From: Haliscomenobacter sp.
GTDB lineage: Bacteria; Bacteroidota; Bacteroidia; Chitinophagales; Saprospiraceae
Assembly: GCA_016713275.1 (NCBI GenBank)
Contig: JADJPL010000001.1
Coordinates: 617,001 to 681,000, forward strand
Direction of reading: 5' to 3'
DNA: 64,000 nucleotides
Below are positions 16,786 to 26,271 of the stretch, in pieces. The notes under the pieces were generated by a model. The model saw only the letters and a list, made by a program, of their open reading frames with translations, had not been told where the DNA came from and did no database searches. A program made the position numbers and the translations under genes. The number at the start of each line of letters is the position of its first letter. Positions within the stretch are counted from its first letter, which is position 1.

Positions 16786-17601
16786 ATGAAACGCGTTGTT
16801 GCTGTTTTTCTTTCTTTCCTTCTGGTTTCTTGCGCCCAGGATAAACCAGCCGGCCACCGGTCTTTTGCCGCAGGCACTACAAACGCGCGGTCTGCTTCCG
16901 CGCCTGCCCCTTCTTCGGAGCAAACGCAGCAGGCATTTGACCTCGCCTACGTGATGGGAAAATTTGACCCTGCTACCCATCCGGATTTCGTGGAAATCAA
17001 CCCGGAACATGCCTCCCGTAAAGGGATGTTCCTGCGCCGCGATGTGTACGATGCCTTTAAGAACATGTATGGCGCGGCGCTTAAAGACGGAATTCGCCTC
17101 CGCATCGTTTCCGCTGCCCGCAATTTCGATGTCCAAAAAGGAATCTGGGAGGCTAAGTGGACGGGCGCCCGGTTGATCGAAAATGTAAAAAACGCTTCCG
17201 AAGCCTATCCCGACCCTGTGGAAAGGGCGTTGAAAATCCTGGAATACAGTTCTATGCCGGGTTCTTCCCGCCACCATTGGGGCACGGATATGGATCTGAA
17301 CGACCTGAACCCGGAATGGTTTCAGTCCGGGGAAGGGAAGAAAATTCACGATTGGCTCACGGCGAACGGCGCCGCGTATGGATTCTGCCAGCCTTACTCC
17401 CCCAAGGGACAAGACCGGCTCTTTGGGTATAACGAAGAGCAATGGCATTGGTCCTATATGCCGGTTTCCACCGTTCTGACCGAATTAGCCAGGCAAAAGC
17501 TGAAGGACGACATGATTTCCGGGTTTGAAGGCGCCAACACCGCTTCTCAAATTGGCGTGGTTCAAAAGTATGTGCTGGGCATCAACCCGGCGTGCAAGTG
17601 A
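16786..17601 (+). CDS. M15-family D,D-carboxypeptidase lipoprotein (VanY-like)
   Basis: A 271-residue exported lipoprotein; the signal ends in the lipobox LLVSC (Cys16). A Ser/Ala-rich linker precedes the M15 zinc peptidase domain. Zinc ligands are visible as His and Asp in SSRHHWGTDMDL and the last His in EEQWHW, whose Glu is the general base. It trims the terminal D-Ala of peptidoglycan stem peptides, or a similar bond, at the periplasmic face of a membrane. Length and motif order are normal. It could be cotranscribed with the conserved gene before it. Confidence 0.88.
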   Translation: MKRVVAVFLSFLLVSCAQDKPAGHRSFAAGTTNARSASAPAPSSEQTQQAFDLAYVMGKFDPATHPDFVEINPEHASRKGMFLRRDVYDAFKNMYGAALKDGIRLRIVSAARNFDVQKGIWEAKWTGARLIENVKNASEAYPDPVERALKILEYSSMPGSSRHHWGTDMDLNDLNPEWFQSGEGKKIHDWLTANGAAYGFCQPYSPKGQDRLFGYNEEQWHWSYMPVSTVLTELARQKLKDDMISGFEGANTASQIGVVQKYVLGINPACK

Positions 17602-17673
17602 CCCGTTTCAATGATCCCACTGCTGTAAGTATTTGGAAAGACAATTTTTAACCCAACCATTGAATAGAAGCCC

Positions 17674-18237
17674 ATGGCATTCACGGAATCGAATATGCTG
17701 CCCCTGGGGTCCAACGCTCCAGATTTTGAACTGCCCGACACGGTGTCCGGAAAGGTATTGCGACTAAAGGACGTTGCCGGCGAAAAGGCCACGCTGATTA
17801 TGTTTCTTTGCAACCACTGCCCCTATGTAATCCACGTTAACCCGGAGATCATCCGGATCGTTCGGGATTACAGCACTCAGGGCGTTGGCTTTATAGGGAT
17901 CAGTTCCAACGATGTGGAGCATTATCCGCAGGATGGTCCGGAAAAAATGAAAATGACGGCGCTCGAAGTGGGTTACGCCTTTCCCTACCTCTACGACGCA
18001 ACGCAGGAGGTGGCAAAAGCGTACGATGCCGCTTGTACTCCCGATTTTTACCTTTACGACGGCAATTTGTCCTTGGTTTATCGGGGGAGGCTGGACGGAT
18101 CGAAGCCGAAGAACGAGATTCCGCTCAGCGGGGCAGACCTTCGGGCTGCCCTGGATGCTGTTCTGGCAGGGCAGCCCGTAAGGGAGGTGCAATACCCCAG
18201 CGGGGGGTGCAATATTAAATGGAAGCGCGGAGCGTAA
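17674..18237 (+). CDS. Thioredoxin-like (AhpC/TSA-type) protein
   Basis: A 187-residue thioredoxin-fold protein without a signal peptide. Redox centre CNHCPYV near residue 47 (CxxC), preceded by the strand LIMFLCN, and the cis-Pro region AACTPDFYLYD. The start APDFELPDTVSGKVLRL matches the peroxiredoxin/TlpA group. Likely a cytosolic disulfide reductase or peroxiredoxin relative; partner unknown. The tail GGCNIKWKRG carries an extra Cys. In its neighbourhood it ends 14 bases before the convergent ettA gene. Confidence 0.88.
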   Translation: MAFTESNMLPLGSNAPDFELPDTVSGKVLRLKDVAGEKATLIMFLCNHCPYVIHVNPEIIRIVRDYSTQGVGFIGISSNDVEHYPQDGPEKMKMTALEVGYAFPYLYDATQEVAKAYDAACTPDFYLYDGNLSLVYRGRLDGSKPKNEIPLSGADLRAALDAVLAGQPVREVQYPSGGCNIKWKRGA

Positions 18238-18251
18238 TCCTTACCGGTTGA

Positions 18252-19919
18252 TCACATTCTTAAACCGGGGCCGGTGCGGGGTGACGTCTCCGAGCCGTTC
18301 TTTTTCATCTGTTCATAATCCGTGTAATTCCCTTCGAAGAAGACGACCTGCGAATCGTCCTCGAAAGCGAGAATATGGGTCGCGAGCCGGTCGATAAACC
18401 AACGGTCGTGGGAGATGACGAGGATGCAACCCGCGAAATCTTCCAGCGCGTCTTCCAGGGCCCGAAGGGTGTTGATGTCGATATCGTTGGTAGGCTCATC
18501 GAGCAGCAAGACATTGCCTCCCTCCCTCAGGGTCATCGCCAGATGAACACGGTTGCGCTCACCTCCAGACAACATGCTGATTCTTTTCTGCTGGTCGGGG
18601 CCGCTGAAATTGAATCGGCTTAAATAGGCCCGGGCGTTAATGGTTGCTTTGCCGACCGTGATAAGGTCCTGCCCGCCGGAAACGACGTCGAACACCGTTT
18701 TTTCCAGATCCTGCAATTCCTTGTGGCTTTGATCGACGTAGGAGGGCTGAACGGTATCCCCGATGACAACGTCTCCAGAGTCTGCTTTTTCCTGGCCCAT
18801 AATGATACGGAAAAGGGTACTTTTTCCGACTCCGTTCGGCCCAATGATGCCCACGATAGCGTTTTTGGGGATGGAAACATTCAGGTTTTCAAAAAGAACC
18901 CGATCGCCGAACGACTTGGAAATGCCGTTCAGGTCGACGACTTTGTCGCCCAAACGGGGGCCGGTTGGGATGTAGATCTCCAGCTTGGCTTCTTTCTCCT
19001 TGACTTCCTCCTGAGCCAGTTTTTCATACGCATTCAAACGCGCTTTGCCCTTGGCCTGGCGCGCTTTGGGCGCCATCCGGATCCAATCCAACTCCCGCTC
19101 CAACGTTTTGCGGCGTTTGCTCTCGGTCTTTTCTTCCTGCTCCAGGCGCTTGGCTTTTTGCTCCAGCCAGGAAGAATAATTGCCCTGCCAGGGGATTCCT
19201 TCTCCGCGGTCGAGCTCGAGGATCCAGCCCGCGACATTGTCGAGGAAATAGCGGTCGTGGGTGACGGCGATGACGGTTCCCGGGAAATTTTTCAGGTATT
19301 GTTCCAGCCAATCGACGGATTCGGCGTCGAGGTGGTTGGTGGGTTCGTCGAGCAGAAGGATATCGGGGTTGCTTAGGAGCAGCCGGCAAAGGGCGACCCT
19401 GCGGCGCTCGCCCCCGGACAAAACCTGAATCGCCGTGTTCTCTTCGGGGCAGCGGAGCGCTTCCATCGCGGTATTGAGGCGGTAATCGAGTTCCCAGGCA
19501 TTGGCGTGGTCGAGTTTTTCCATGAGTTCGCCCTGGCGGTCGATGATGCGCATCATCTCGTCGTCGTCCATGGGTTCTGCCAGCTTCAGATTGATGTCCT
19601 CGTATTCCTTGAGCATATCGACAATCGGCTGGACGCCTTCTTCGACGATTTGCCGCACGGTTTTGCTTTCGTCGAGGGTAGGTTCCTGTTCCAGGTAGCC
19701 GATTTTATAGGACCCGTCGAAGGTGATCTTGCCCTGGTAGTTCTGGTCCAACCCGGAGATGATCTTGAGCAGGGTAGATTTTCCAGAGCCGTTGAGACCC
19801 AGAACCCCGATCTTGGCCCCGTAAAAAAACGATAGCCAGATATTTTTGAGGACTTGTTTATTGGGGGGAAAGGTTTTGCTGACCCCTTCCATCGAGAAAA
19901 TGATCTTTTCGCCTGCCAT
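18252..19919 (-). CDS. ettA: Energy-dependent translational throttle protein EttA (ABC-F)
   Basis: A 555-residue cytosolic ABC-F ATPase with two ATPase domains and no membrane part. Walker A motifs GLNGSGKSTLLK and GPNGVGKSTLFR; signatures LSGGERRRVAL and LSGGERNRVHL; Walker B LLLLDEPTNHLD and VLLLDEPTNDID. The linker (KAKRLEQEEKTESKRRKTLERELDWIR) is the P-site tRNA interaction motif. The EttA-type arm insertion lies in the first domain. The protein binds the ribosomal E site and gates the first translocation step according to ATP/ADP ratio. Divergent from the phosphate transporter across a 273-base gap. Confidence 0.95.
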   Translation of the reverse strand: MAGEKIIFSMEGVSKTFPPNKQVLKNIWLSFFYGAKIGVLGLNGSGKSTLLKIISGLDQNYQGKITFDGSYKIGYLEQEPTLDESKTVRQIVEEGVQPIVDMLKEYEDINLKLAEPMDDDEMMRIIDRQGELMEKLDHANAWELDYRLNTAMEALRCPEENTAIQVLSGGERRRVALCRLLLSNPDILLLDEPTNHLDAESVDWLEQYLKNFPGTVIAVTHDRYFLDNVAGWILELDRGEGIPWQGNYSSWLEQKAKRLEQEEKTESKRRKTLERELDWIRMAPKARQAKGKARLNAYEKLAQEEVKEKEAKLEIYIPTGPRLGDKVVDLNGISKSFGDRVLFENLNVSIPKNAIVGIIGPNGVGKSTLFRIIMGQEKADSGDVVIGDTVQPSYVDQSHKELQDLEKTVFDVVSGGQDLITVGKATINARAYLSRFNFSGPDQQKRISMLSGGERNRVHLAMTLREGGNVLLLDEPTNDIDINTLRALEDALEDFAGCILVISHDRWFIDRLATHILAFEDDSQVVFFEGNYTDYEQMKKNGSETSPRTGPGLRM

Positions 19920-20192
19920 AGTTCTTTAGTTTGTTAGGAATGACACAGGAAGCTGAATGCGCAATGAGCGGCGCAAATATCGTTAAAATCAAGTGATTAA
20001 TAACCACTTGGGCCAGGGGTTGCAAAAGTTTTTACGAAAGGCTGCTCGTTTTTCGTTCCGGCGCCTGCTGACAGGGCAATTTTTCCAGGAAGAAAGCCCA
20101 AAACCTCGGAAAGACCGGGAGGATTAATATGTAGTTAACATTGCCGGGGTAATTTTCCGGCCAAAGAGATCAACCAACCTAATTTCCCGGAA

Positions 20193-22474
20193 ATGAGTAT
20201 TTTCTTGTTCTTCGTTATTATTCTATTTGCCTTGGCGGCTACGGACTTGATTGTCGGCGTTGCCAACGACGCGGTTAACTTCCTGAATTCCGCCATCGGA
20301 TCCCAAGCGGCTACCCGCCGGACGATCATGATCGTCGCCTCGTTTGGGGTATTCTTCGGCGCTCTTTTCGCAGGAGGCATGATGGAAGTGGCCCGCAAAG
20401 GGATATTTAATCCGGAGTTCTTCACCTTCGCGGAGGTGATGGTCATCTTTATGGCGGTGATGTTTACGGACATTGTGTTGCTGGATTTTTTCAACACCTT
20501 TGGTCTTCCTACGTCTACCACCGTTTCTATTGTCTTTGAGTTGTTGGGCGCATCGGTGGCTATGGCGGTCTTTAAGGTGATGACCAATGGGGAAGGGCTT
20601 GGGAATATCGGGCAATACATCAATTCCGAAAACGCGCTGACGATCATCACGGGAATATTTGTCTCTGTTGGGGTTGCGTTTACCGTTGGATTGATCGTAC
20701 AATACTTGGCCCGCTTGATCTTTTCCTTCGATTACCAGCGCCGGCTCAAATCGGTTGGGGTGATCTGGGCGGGAATTGCGTTATCCGCTATCAGTTATTT
20801 CCTTTTATTCAAAGGGTTGAAGGGGGCAACCTTTGTTTCAGGTGATTTCCTTCACTGGGTGGAAGCCAGAACGGGCATTCTGATGCTTGGCGCATTTCTG
20901 TTCTGGAGCGTGCTGATGTTTTTAATCCTCCAGTTTACAAAAATCAATATCCTTCGGATCGTCGTATTGGCCGGCACGTTCTCTCTGGCCATGGCGTTTG
21001 CCAGCAACGACCTCGTCAATTTCATTGGGCCTTCTGTGGCCGGTTTTGAGTCTTACCGAGACTGGATGCGCAGCGGCGCCGATGCCAACAGCTATTTAAT
21101 GGAGTCTCTGGCCGCAGCGTATCCGGCCAATACCTACCTATTGCTTCCTGCGGGTTTGATCATGGTGATAACCCTCTGGTTATCCAAAAAAGCGCGCACG
21201 GTAACCGATACCGAGGTAAGCCTTGGCCGCCAAAGTGAGGGATTGGAGCGGTTTAATTCCAACATGGTCTCTCGCTGGCTGGTGCGCACGGTGACGGGGA
21301 TGAATGCAGCTTCTGCTATTTTGCCTGACAAGTGGAAAGAAAAATTGAAGCCAGGTTTCGGGTGGTTCCGATGAATGGAGATAATGGAAACGGGAATCCC
21401 AGCGATGGGCCGGCGTTCGATTTGGTCCGCGCTTCTGTTAACCTGACGGTTTCGAGTGTTCTCATCGCTTTTGCCACCTCGTTGAAACTACCTTTGTCTA
21501 CTACCTATGTGACGTTCATGGTGGCCATGGGGACTTCCCTTTCCGATCGGGCTTGGGGGCGCGACAATGCGGTGTTCCGGGTAGCCGGGGTCGTCAGCGT
21601 GCTCCTGGGGTGGTTCCTGACGGCGTTTATCGCTTTTGCGGTTTCCGGTTTTTTTGCAACGGTTATGGCGAAGGGAGGCTTGACGGGCGTTTTCATTTTG
21701 ATTGGGCTGGTCGCGATGTCGTTCTACTATACGTTCGTCATCCACCGCAAGCGGGAACAAAAACGCGAGAGACTGATGGAAGCTACCCGCAAATCGGAGA
21801 TTATTCCTGCCCGGCAGATCATTCACGATACGGCCCAATCGATTGGCGATACGATGAAGGCAGTGGGCGAAGCGTATCAGGTTTCGATCCATGGGCTGTC
21901 CAGGGAAGACCGCGCTCAATTGCGCAAGGCCAAAGCGGCCATGGACAAGGTAAAAACCGAGAATGAGGAGTTTCGCTTCGCTTTTTACGGCTCCATGAAG
22001 CGCGTAGAAGAAGAGCTGGCCGAAGGCAGCCGCACCTACTTGCTGGCGTACGACCTCATGCAGGATTTTATCCAATCTGCCGGGCTCGTTGCTGATTCTG
22101 CCCGGGAACACGTGGAAGATGTGCTGGCGCCCCTGGAAAAAGGACAACAGGAACAACTGGAGCATATTTCGGTGCGCCTGATTGAGTTTTTTGATAAATG
22201 CATCCATGTGCTCCAAACGCGGGACTTTGAGCCCATGAAGGACATCAAGCAATCCAAAAAAAGCTTGCTGGAAGAAATCGAGCAATTGCTGGCGTTACAG
22301 ACCAAGGGCATCAAAGAAGACCAATTCAGTCCGCGCAATAGTATCCTGTTTTTTAGTATCTTGCTGGAAACCAAGGATCTGGTTGCGGTAGCTGCCCGGT
22401 TTGTCAAAATGTATTACCGGCTGGAGCATGAATACTCTCCGGAAGAGCCTTGGGTATTGGTGTCCGGAAAATAA
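20193..22474 (+). pseudogene. Inorganic phosphate transporter (PiT family), split by a one-base frameshift
   Basis: The first frame (from 20193) encodes ATDLIVGVANDAVNFLNSAIGS and TFGLPTSTTVSIVFELLGASVAMAV, the N-terminal PiT repeat, plus about nine membrane helices up to SAILPDKWKEKLK. The next frame resumes with RFRVVPMNGDNGNG, then FDLVRASVNLTVSSVLIAFATSLKLPLSTTYVTFMVAMG, the second PiT repeat, and a cytoplasmic coiled region (residues from about 570) that resembles PhoU-like helices. One missing base near 21350-21354 restores a single 760-residue protein, the normal size for the Bacteroidota type. It imports phosphate using an ion gradient. Followed after 6 bases by a hexapeptide-repeat gene. 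Confidence 0.85.
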
Positions 22475-22480
22475 TTTGGC

Positions 22481-23143
22481 ATGCATGGCCTGACGGAGTC
22501 TCTTTTCGATCTGCACCATAGTCGTAGCCGTCCGTTTCTGGAAAAGGCGGGTTACCCTTGGGAGATTTTGCCCGGATTGGGAGAAATCCTTTCTTCGCTG
22601 ATTCCGGAGCTACCCTCTGATTACCGGGAATTGGCCCCGGGGATATGGGTAGGAGAGGGCACGCGCATCGAATCCACCGCTTTGCTGAGAGGCCCGGCGA
22701 TTATCGGCAGGAACTGCGATATCCGGCATGCGGCGTTTATCCGAGAAAACGTGCTGCTGGGCGATGAGGTGGTGGTAGGCAACTCCACCGAAGTCAAAAA
22801 CGCCGTGCTGTTTGACGGGGTTCAAGTCCCTCATTTCAACTACGTGGGCGATTCCATCCTTGGATACAAGGCGCATTTAGGCGCCGGAGCTATTCTATCC
22901 AACTTCAAAGCGGCGGGAGATGAGATTTTCGTCCGGCTTCCGGACGGGACCAAAATGGGTACCGGGCTGAACAAGCTGGGAGGCTTGGTCGGAGACTTTG
23001 CCGAAATCGGATGCAATGCCGTGTTATTCCCCGGCACGATCACCGGACGAAAGAGCGTGATCTATCCGCTTTGCCCTGCCAGGGGGTACGTGCCCGAGCG
23101 CTATATGTTGAAGAACGACGGCGAACTTTACCCGATGGATTGA
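22481..23143 (+). CDS. Left-handed beta-helix (hexapeptide repeat) transferase-like protein
   Basis: A 220-residue protein. After a 60-residue helical start (MHGLTESLFDLHHSRSRPFLEKAG) comes a series of hexapeptide turns (IIGRNCDIRHAAFIRENVLLGDEVVVGNSTEVKNAVLFDG, and AHLGAGAILSNFKAAG) that form a left-handed beta-helix. The layout matches the C-terminal half of GlmU-type sugar nucleotidyltransferases without the pyrophosphorylase domain. Annotators often call it UDP-N-acetylglucosamine diphosphorylase-like. The acyl or nucleotidyl donor is unknown. It lies 6 bases after the phosphate transporter gene, which suggests cotranscription. Confidence 0.8.
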   Translation: MHGLTESLFDLHHSRSRPFLEKAGYPWEILPGLGEILSSLIPELPSDYRELAPGIWVGEGTRIESTALLRGPAIIGRNCDIRHAAFIRENVLLGDEVVVGNSTEVKNAVLFDGVQVPHFNYVGDSILGYKAHLGAGAILSNFKAAGDEIFVRLPDGTKMGTGLNKLGGLVGDFAEIGCNAVLFPGTITGRKSVIYPLCPARGYVPERYMLKNDGELYPMD

Positions 23144-23170
23144 GGAATACAGGATACCGCCCGCCGCCGG

Positions 23171-23196
23171 TTTTGGCGCATAAGGATAAGCCAAAA
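23171..23196. terminator. Possible weak hairpin between convergent genes
   Basis: TTTTGGC and GCCAAAA are exact complements 12 bases apart, midway between two convergent genes. There is no T-run, so termination is only suggested. Confidence 0.3.
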
Positions 23197-23201
23197 TCAG
23201 G

Positions 23202-24350
23202 TTAATGCAGCAACTCGCTTAACGCTTCGAGCAGGAAATCGACGTTTTCCGGTTGGGCCGTATGCCCCATTAAACCAATCCGCCAGATTTTGCCGGTTAG
23301 ATCTCCCAGCCCTGCGCCTACTTCCAGGTTGAATTCATTCAACAGCCGTTTCCGCAGGTGGCTTTCTTCCTTGACCTGTTCGGGCAGGAACACCGAATTC
23401 AGCTGGGGCAGGCGGTAGGGTTCGTCTACAAGAAACCGGAATCCCAGCGCCTCCAATCCTATTTTCAGGCGCTGATGCTGGCGCGCGTGCCGTTCCCAGC
23501 TGTTTTCCAGGGTTTCCTCCTGGAGCATGAGGAGGGCTTCGTGCATGGCATACAACGCATTCACCGGCGCCGTATGGTGGTAGGTGCGTTTGGAGTGGCC
23601 GTCGCCCCAGTACTGCATCACCAGGTTGAGGTCGAGGAACCAGCTCTGCACCTTGGTTTTCCGGGATTGGACCTTTTCCACCGCTGCCGGACTAAGCGTA
23701 ACGGGAGATAGCCCGGGCACGCAAGACAAGCACTTCTGGCTACCGGAATACGCGGCGTCGATGCCCCATTCATCGGTCAATACAGGAATGCCTGCGAGGG
23801 AGGTAACGGTATCTGCGATCGAAAGCGCGCCGTGCTCCCTGGCCATTTGGCATAAGGTTTCCGCATCGGACCGAACGCCGGTGGACGTTTCGGCATGCAC
23901 AAAAGCAAGGATTTTGGCATCCGGATGGCTTGAAAAAGCAGCCTGCACTTTTTCCGGGTCTACTGGTTGGCCCCAGGCATCATCGACGATAACCGGCACG
24001 CCTCCGCATCGGAGGACATTTTCCAGCATCCGGCCGCCAAAAACGCCGTTGCGGCAAACGATGACTTTTTCTCCGGGTTCCACGAGATTGACGAACGCCG
24101 TTTCCATGCCTGCCGAGCCGGGTGCAGAAACCACCATGCTGAGCCGGTTGGTGGTCTGGAACGCGTATTGGGTCAATTCTTTCACTTCGTCCATCATCCG
24201 GACAAACTCGGGATCCAAATGCCCTATCGTAGGGCGGGAAAGAGCGGCCATCACCCTGGGGTGAATATCGGAAGGGCCGGGGCCCATCAGCCGGCGGGCA
24301 GGAGGAGCGAAGGAGGTAATTTGTTTATTAACGCCTGTTAAGGTGGACAT
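23202..24350 (-). CDS. Class V aminotransferase (alanine-glyoxylate / serine-pyruvate type)
   Basis: A 382-residue PLP enzyme. N-terminal MGPGPSDIHPRVMAALSRPTIGHLDPEF and the PLP-Lys motif SGSQKCLSCVPGLSPVTLS identify the alanine-glyoxylate/serine-glyoxylate aminotransferase branch; LAFVHAETSTGVRSD carries family-conserved residues, and IADTVTSLAGIPV contains the Asp that holds the PLP ring nitrogen. It probably converts glyoxylate to glycine with alanine or serine as donor, in the cytosol. Intact, monocistronic and convergent with the hexapeptide gene. Confidence 0.92.
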   Translation of the reverse strand: MSTLTGVNKQITSFAPPARRLMGPGPSDIHPRVMAALSRPTIGHLDPEFVRMMDEVKELTQYAFQTTNRLSMVVSAPGSAGMETAFVNLVEPGEKVIVCRNGVFGGRMLENVLRCGGVPVIVDDAWGQPVDPEKVQAAFSSHPDAKILAFVHAETSTGVRSDAETLCQMAREHGALSIADTVTSLAGIPVLTDEWGIDAAYSGSQKCLSCVPGLSPVTLSPAAVEKVQSRKTKVQSWFLDLNLVMQYWGDGHSKRTYHHTAPVNALYAMHEALLMLQEETLENSWERHARQHQRLKIGLEALGFRFLVDEPYRLPQLNSVFLPEQVKEESHLRKRLLNEFNLEVGAGLGDLTGKIWRIGLMGHTAQPENVDFLLEALSELLH

Positions 24351-24457
24351 ATCGAAATATCTTATTGGTTCAAAACCTGAATTTAACGAATAACGCTCAG
24401 GTCTCCTAAACAGACAGGGAGAATTTCAGAAGAAAAATCAGGAGGGAGCGGCAAGCA

Positions 24458-24550
24458 GGCCTGGCTGAAAAGTCTGTTTTGTTCACAACTGCCCAAAAAG
24501 AAAATAATATTTCATGCCGGGGGCAAAGAACGGTCTTTGGAGACAAGCCC
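24458..24550. repeat. MITE-like palindromic repeat copy 3, overlapping the ECF sigma gene end
   Basis: Read on the minus strand it begins GGGCTTGTCTCCAAAGACCG and continues TTCTTTGCCCCCGGCATGAA, matching the other copies. The other arm (GGCCTGGCTGAAAAGTCTG on the plus strand) is more diverged. About 93 bases. Its first part is translated: it encodes the last residues LVSKDRSLPPA of the sigma factor and its TGA. Confidence 0.65.
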
Positions 24551-25162
24551 AAGCCCGGCGCCGGTTTTGATGATCATCGCCGACATGGCCTCCCTCGCCC
24601 GGTGGAGTTGGGCTTTTACCGTTCCGATCGGCACGTCCATCTCCCGGGATATTTCTTCGTAGGATAATCCTTCGAAATAGTGCATTTCCAGAATCAGTCG
24701 GTTGCGGCGGCTTAACCGGTGCATCAATGTCCTCATCAGCTCCAGCCGCTGCTCGCGGATGATGATTTCTTCGGGGTCCAGGGTATTGGAAGGGAGTGCA
24801 TGGGAAAAATCTTCCCCGAAGTTGCCGTCTGGCGAGAGGTCTATGGGCAGGCAGGGGAGGCGTTTCTTGCGCAGGTAGTCAATGCAATGGTTGATGGCAA
24901 TGCGAAACAGCCAGGTGCTGAAGGCATAATGGGGGCGATAGCTTCCCAGATTGTGAAACGCTTTGCCAAACGCTTCGAGCGTGAGGTCTTCCGCGTCTTC
25001 TTTACTGGCCACCATTTTCCGGATGGTCCGGTTGACCGAATGCTAATACCGTTCCATCAGGCAGGTAAAGGCCTGCTGGTTGCCCTCGATCGCCTGAAAA
25101 ATGAGGCGTTGATCGTCTGCCTGGAAATCCTTTTTTGCCACCTTGGGCGCTACTGCTTCCAT
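24512..25162 (-). pseudogene. ECF RNA polymerase sigma factor with an in-frame amber codon
   Basis: The frame from ATG 25162 (MEAVAPKVAKKDFQADDQRL) reaches region 2 at FTCLMERY, then a TAG at 25043-25045, and continues in the same frame HSVNRTIRKMVASKEDAEDLTLEAFGKAF. Related factors have Trp (TGG) at the TAG. The rest is normal: region 2 (FSTWLFRIAINHCIDYLRKKRL) and region 4 (LEMHYFEGLSYEEISREMDVPIGTVKAQLHRARE). About 216 codons. The last ten residues and the stop come from the adjacent repeat. It overlaps the glycosyltransferase stop by 13 bases, so it ends an envelope operon. No anti-sigma gene is adjacent. Confidence 0.8.
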
Positions 25163-26271
25163 GTCCTGTTTTTGCCGAAAAAAATACTCGGCGCGAAAAT
25201 CAGGTAGTAGATGGGGATCAGGGCATCCAATAGCGGTATCCAGGGCCAAAGGTCCCGGTGTTTCAACCTTTTCAGGATCTTGAAGTACAATCCAGCTACT
25301 ACCAGCATCCGCGCCAAAAACCAAATGAATGCGTTCTGGCGTTCCCAGGGAGCGCACATCAGGATGCCCAAAGCCAAATAATGAAGGGAATGGCTCAGGG
25401 CTAATCCTCCCAGCAACAGCTTGTGCAGCCGCCGGTAGTGCGCGCCTGTGGAAAAATGTCTCGTTTTTTGGTAGTAGTAGCCCGCCCAGGTCCGTTTGGG
25501 TTTTGTGTACACAAACGTTTCCGGTTCGAGAACGGTCGCTGTATTTTCTTTGCTCGACACCGCATTGACGAATAGGTCGTCGTCTCCGGACGCCAGATGA
25601 AGGTGGCCGGAAAACCCATTGTTGGCGGTAAACACGGATTTTCGGTACATCAAATTCCGGCCAACCCCCATATAAGGGAATCCGGCTAATGCAAAACTGA
25701 CATACTGAACAGCGGTGTAAACGGCCTCAAAGCGGATAAACAAATTTAAAAAGCCTTGCTCTTTCTCGTATGGGCTGAAGCCCAGGGCGATCTGCTTTTC
25801 TTCCGGTAACGATTGCTGCATTTTCTCAATCCAAAAAGGACTGGAAGGCCGGCAATCGGCGTCGCTTAGGAGGAGCAAATCGGATGCTGCATGTGCAATA
25901 CCCAGACTAAGGGCGGTTTTTTTGCCGGGGGGAGTAGCAAAAGGCACATTAACGAGGGTCAAATTCGCATATTTTTTTTGAAATTCCAATAACCTGGACC
26001 AGGTATTGTCCGTAGAACCATCATTAACGACCACAACTTCGAATGAACGGTATTTTTGATTTAGGAAGTGGGTTAAATATTGTTGGATGTTGGCTTCTTC
26101 ATTCTTCGCGCAAATGACCACGGAAACGGGCGGCTGCTCCTCCTTTTTCTCCTCTTCGGAAAGCCTGTCCTGCCGGTAAAACGCCAGTTTTCGAAACAAC
26201 AGTACCCAATAAGCCAACTGGGCCAGCGTGGCCAGCCGGAACACAAGGCTTGCTATTTCATTCAGCGTCAT
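25150..26271 (-). CDS. Membrane-bound family 2 glycosyltransferase
   Basis: A 373-residue protein. An N-terminal membrane helix (residues 7-28) precedes a GT-A domain with PVSVVICAKNEEANI, VVVVNDGSTDNTW, the metal motif LLLLSDADCRPSSP and an acceptor-site acidic cluster ASGDDDLFVN. The C-terminus has two to three hydrophobic segments. Such enzymes transfer a sugar to a lipid or polysaccharide on the cytosolic face of the inner membrane; donor and acceptor are unknown. It overlaps the acyltransferase gene by 14 bases upstream and the sigma gene by 13 bases downstream, giving tight translational coupling. Confidence 0.9.
   Translation of the reverse strand: MTLNEIASLVFRLATLAQLAYWVLLFRKLAFYRQDRLSEEEKKEEQPPVSVVICAKNEEANIQQYLTHFLNQKYRSFEVVVVNDGSTDNTWSRLLEFQKKYANLTLVNVPFATPPGKKTALSLGIAHAASDLLLLSDADCRPSSPFWIEKMQQSLPEEKQIALGFSPYEKEQGFLNLFIRFEAVYTAVQYVSFALAGFPYMGVGRNLMYRKSVFTANNGFSGHLHLASGDDDLFVNAVSSKENTATVLEPETFVYTKPKRTWAGYYYQKTRHFSTGAHYRRLHKLLLGGLALSHSLHYLALGILMCAPWERQNAFIWFLARMLVVAGLYFKILKRLKHRDLWPWIPLLDALIPIYYLIFAPSIFFGKNRTWKQ

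Noticed and set aside
16000..17448. 482-codon minus-strand open frame spanning two genes
   Set aside because: It crosses the end of the conserved gene and the carboxypeptidase gene on the other strand, both of which have clear motifs.
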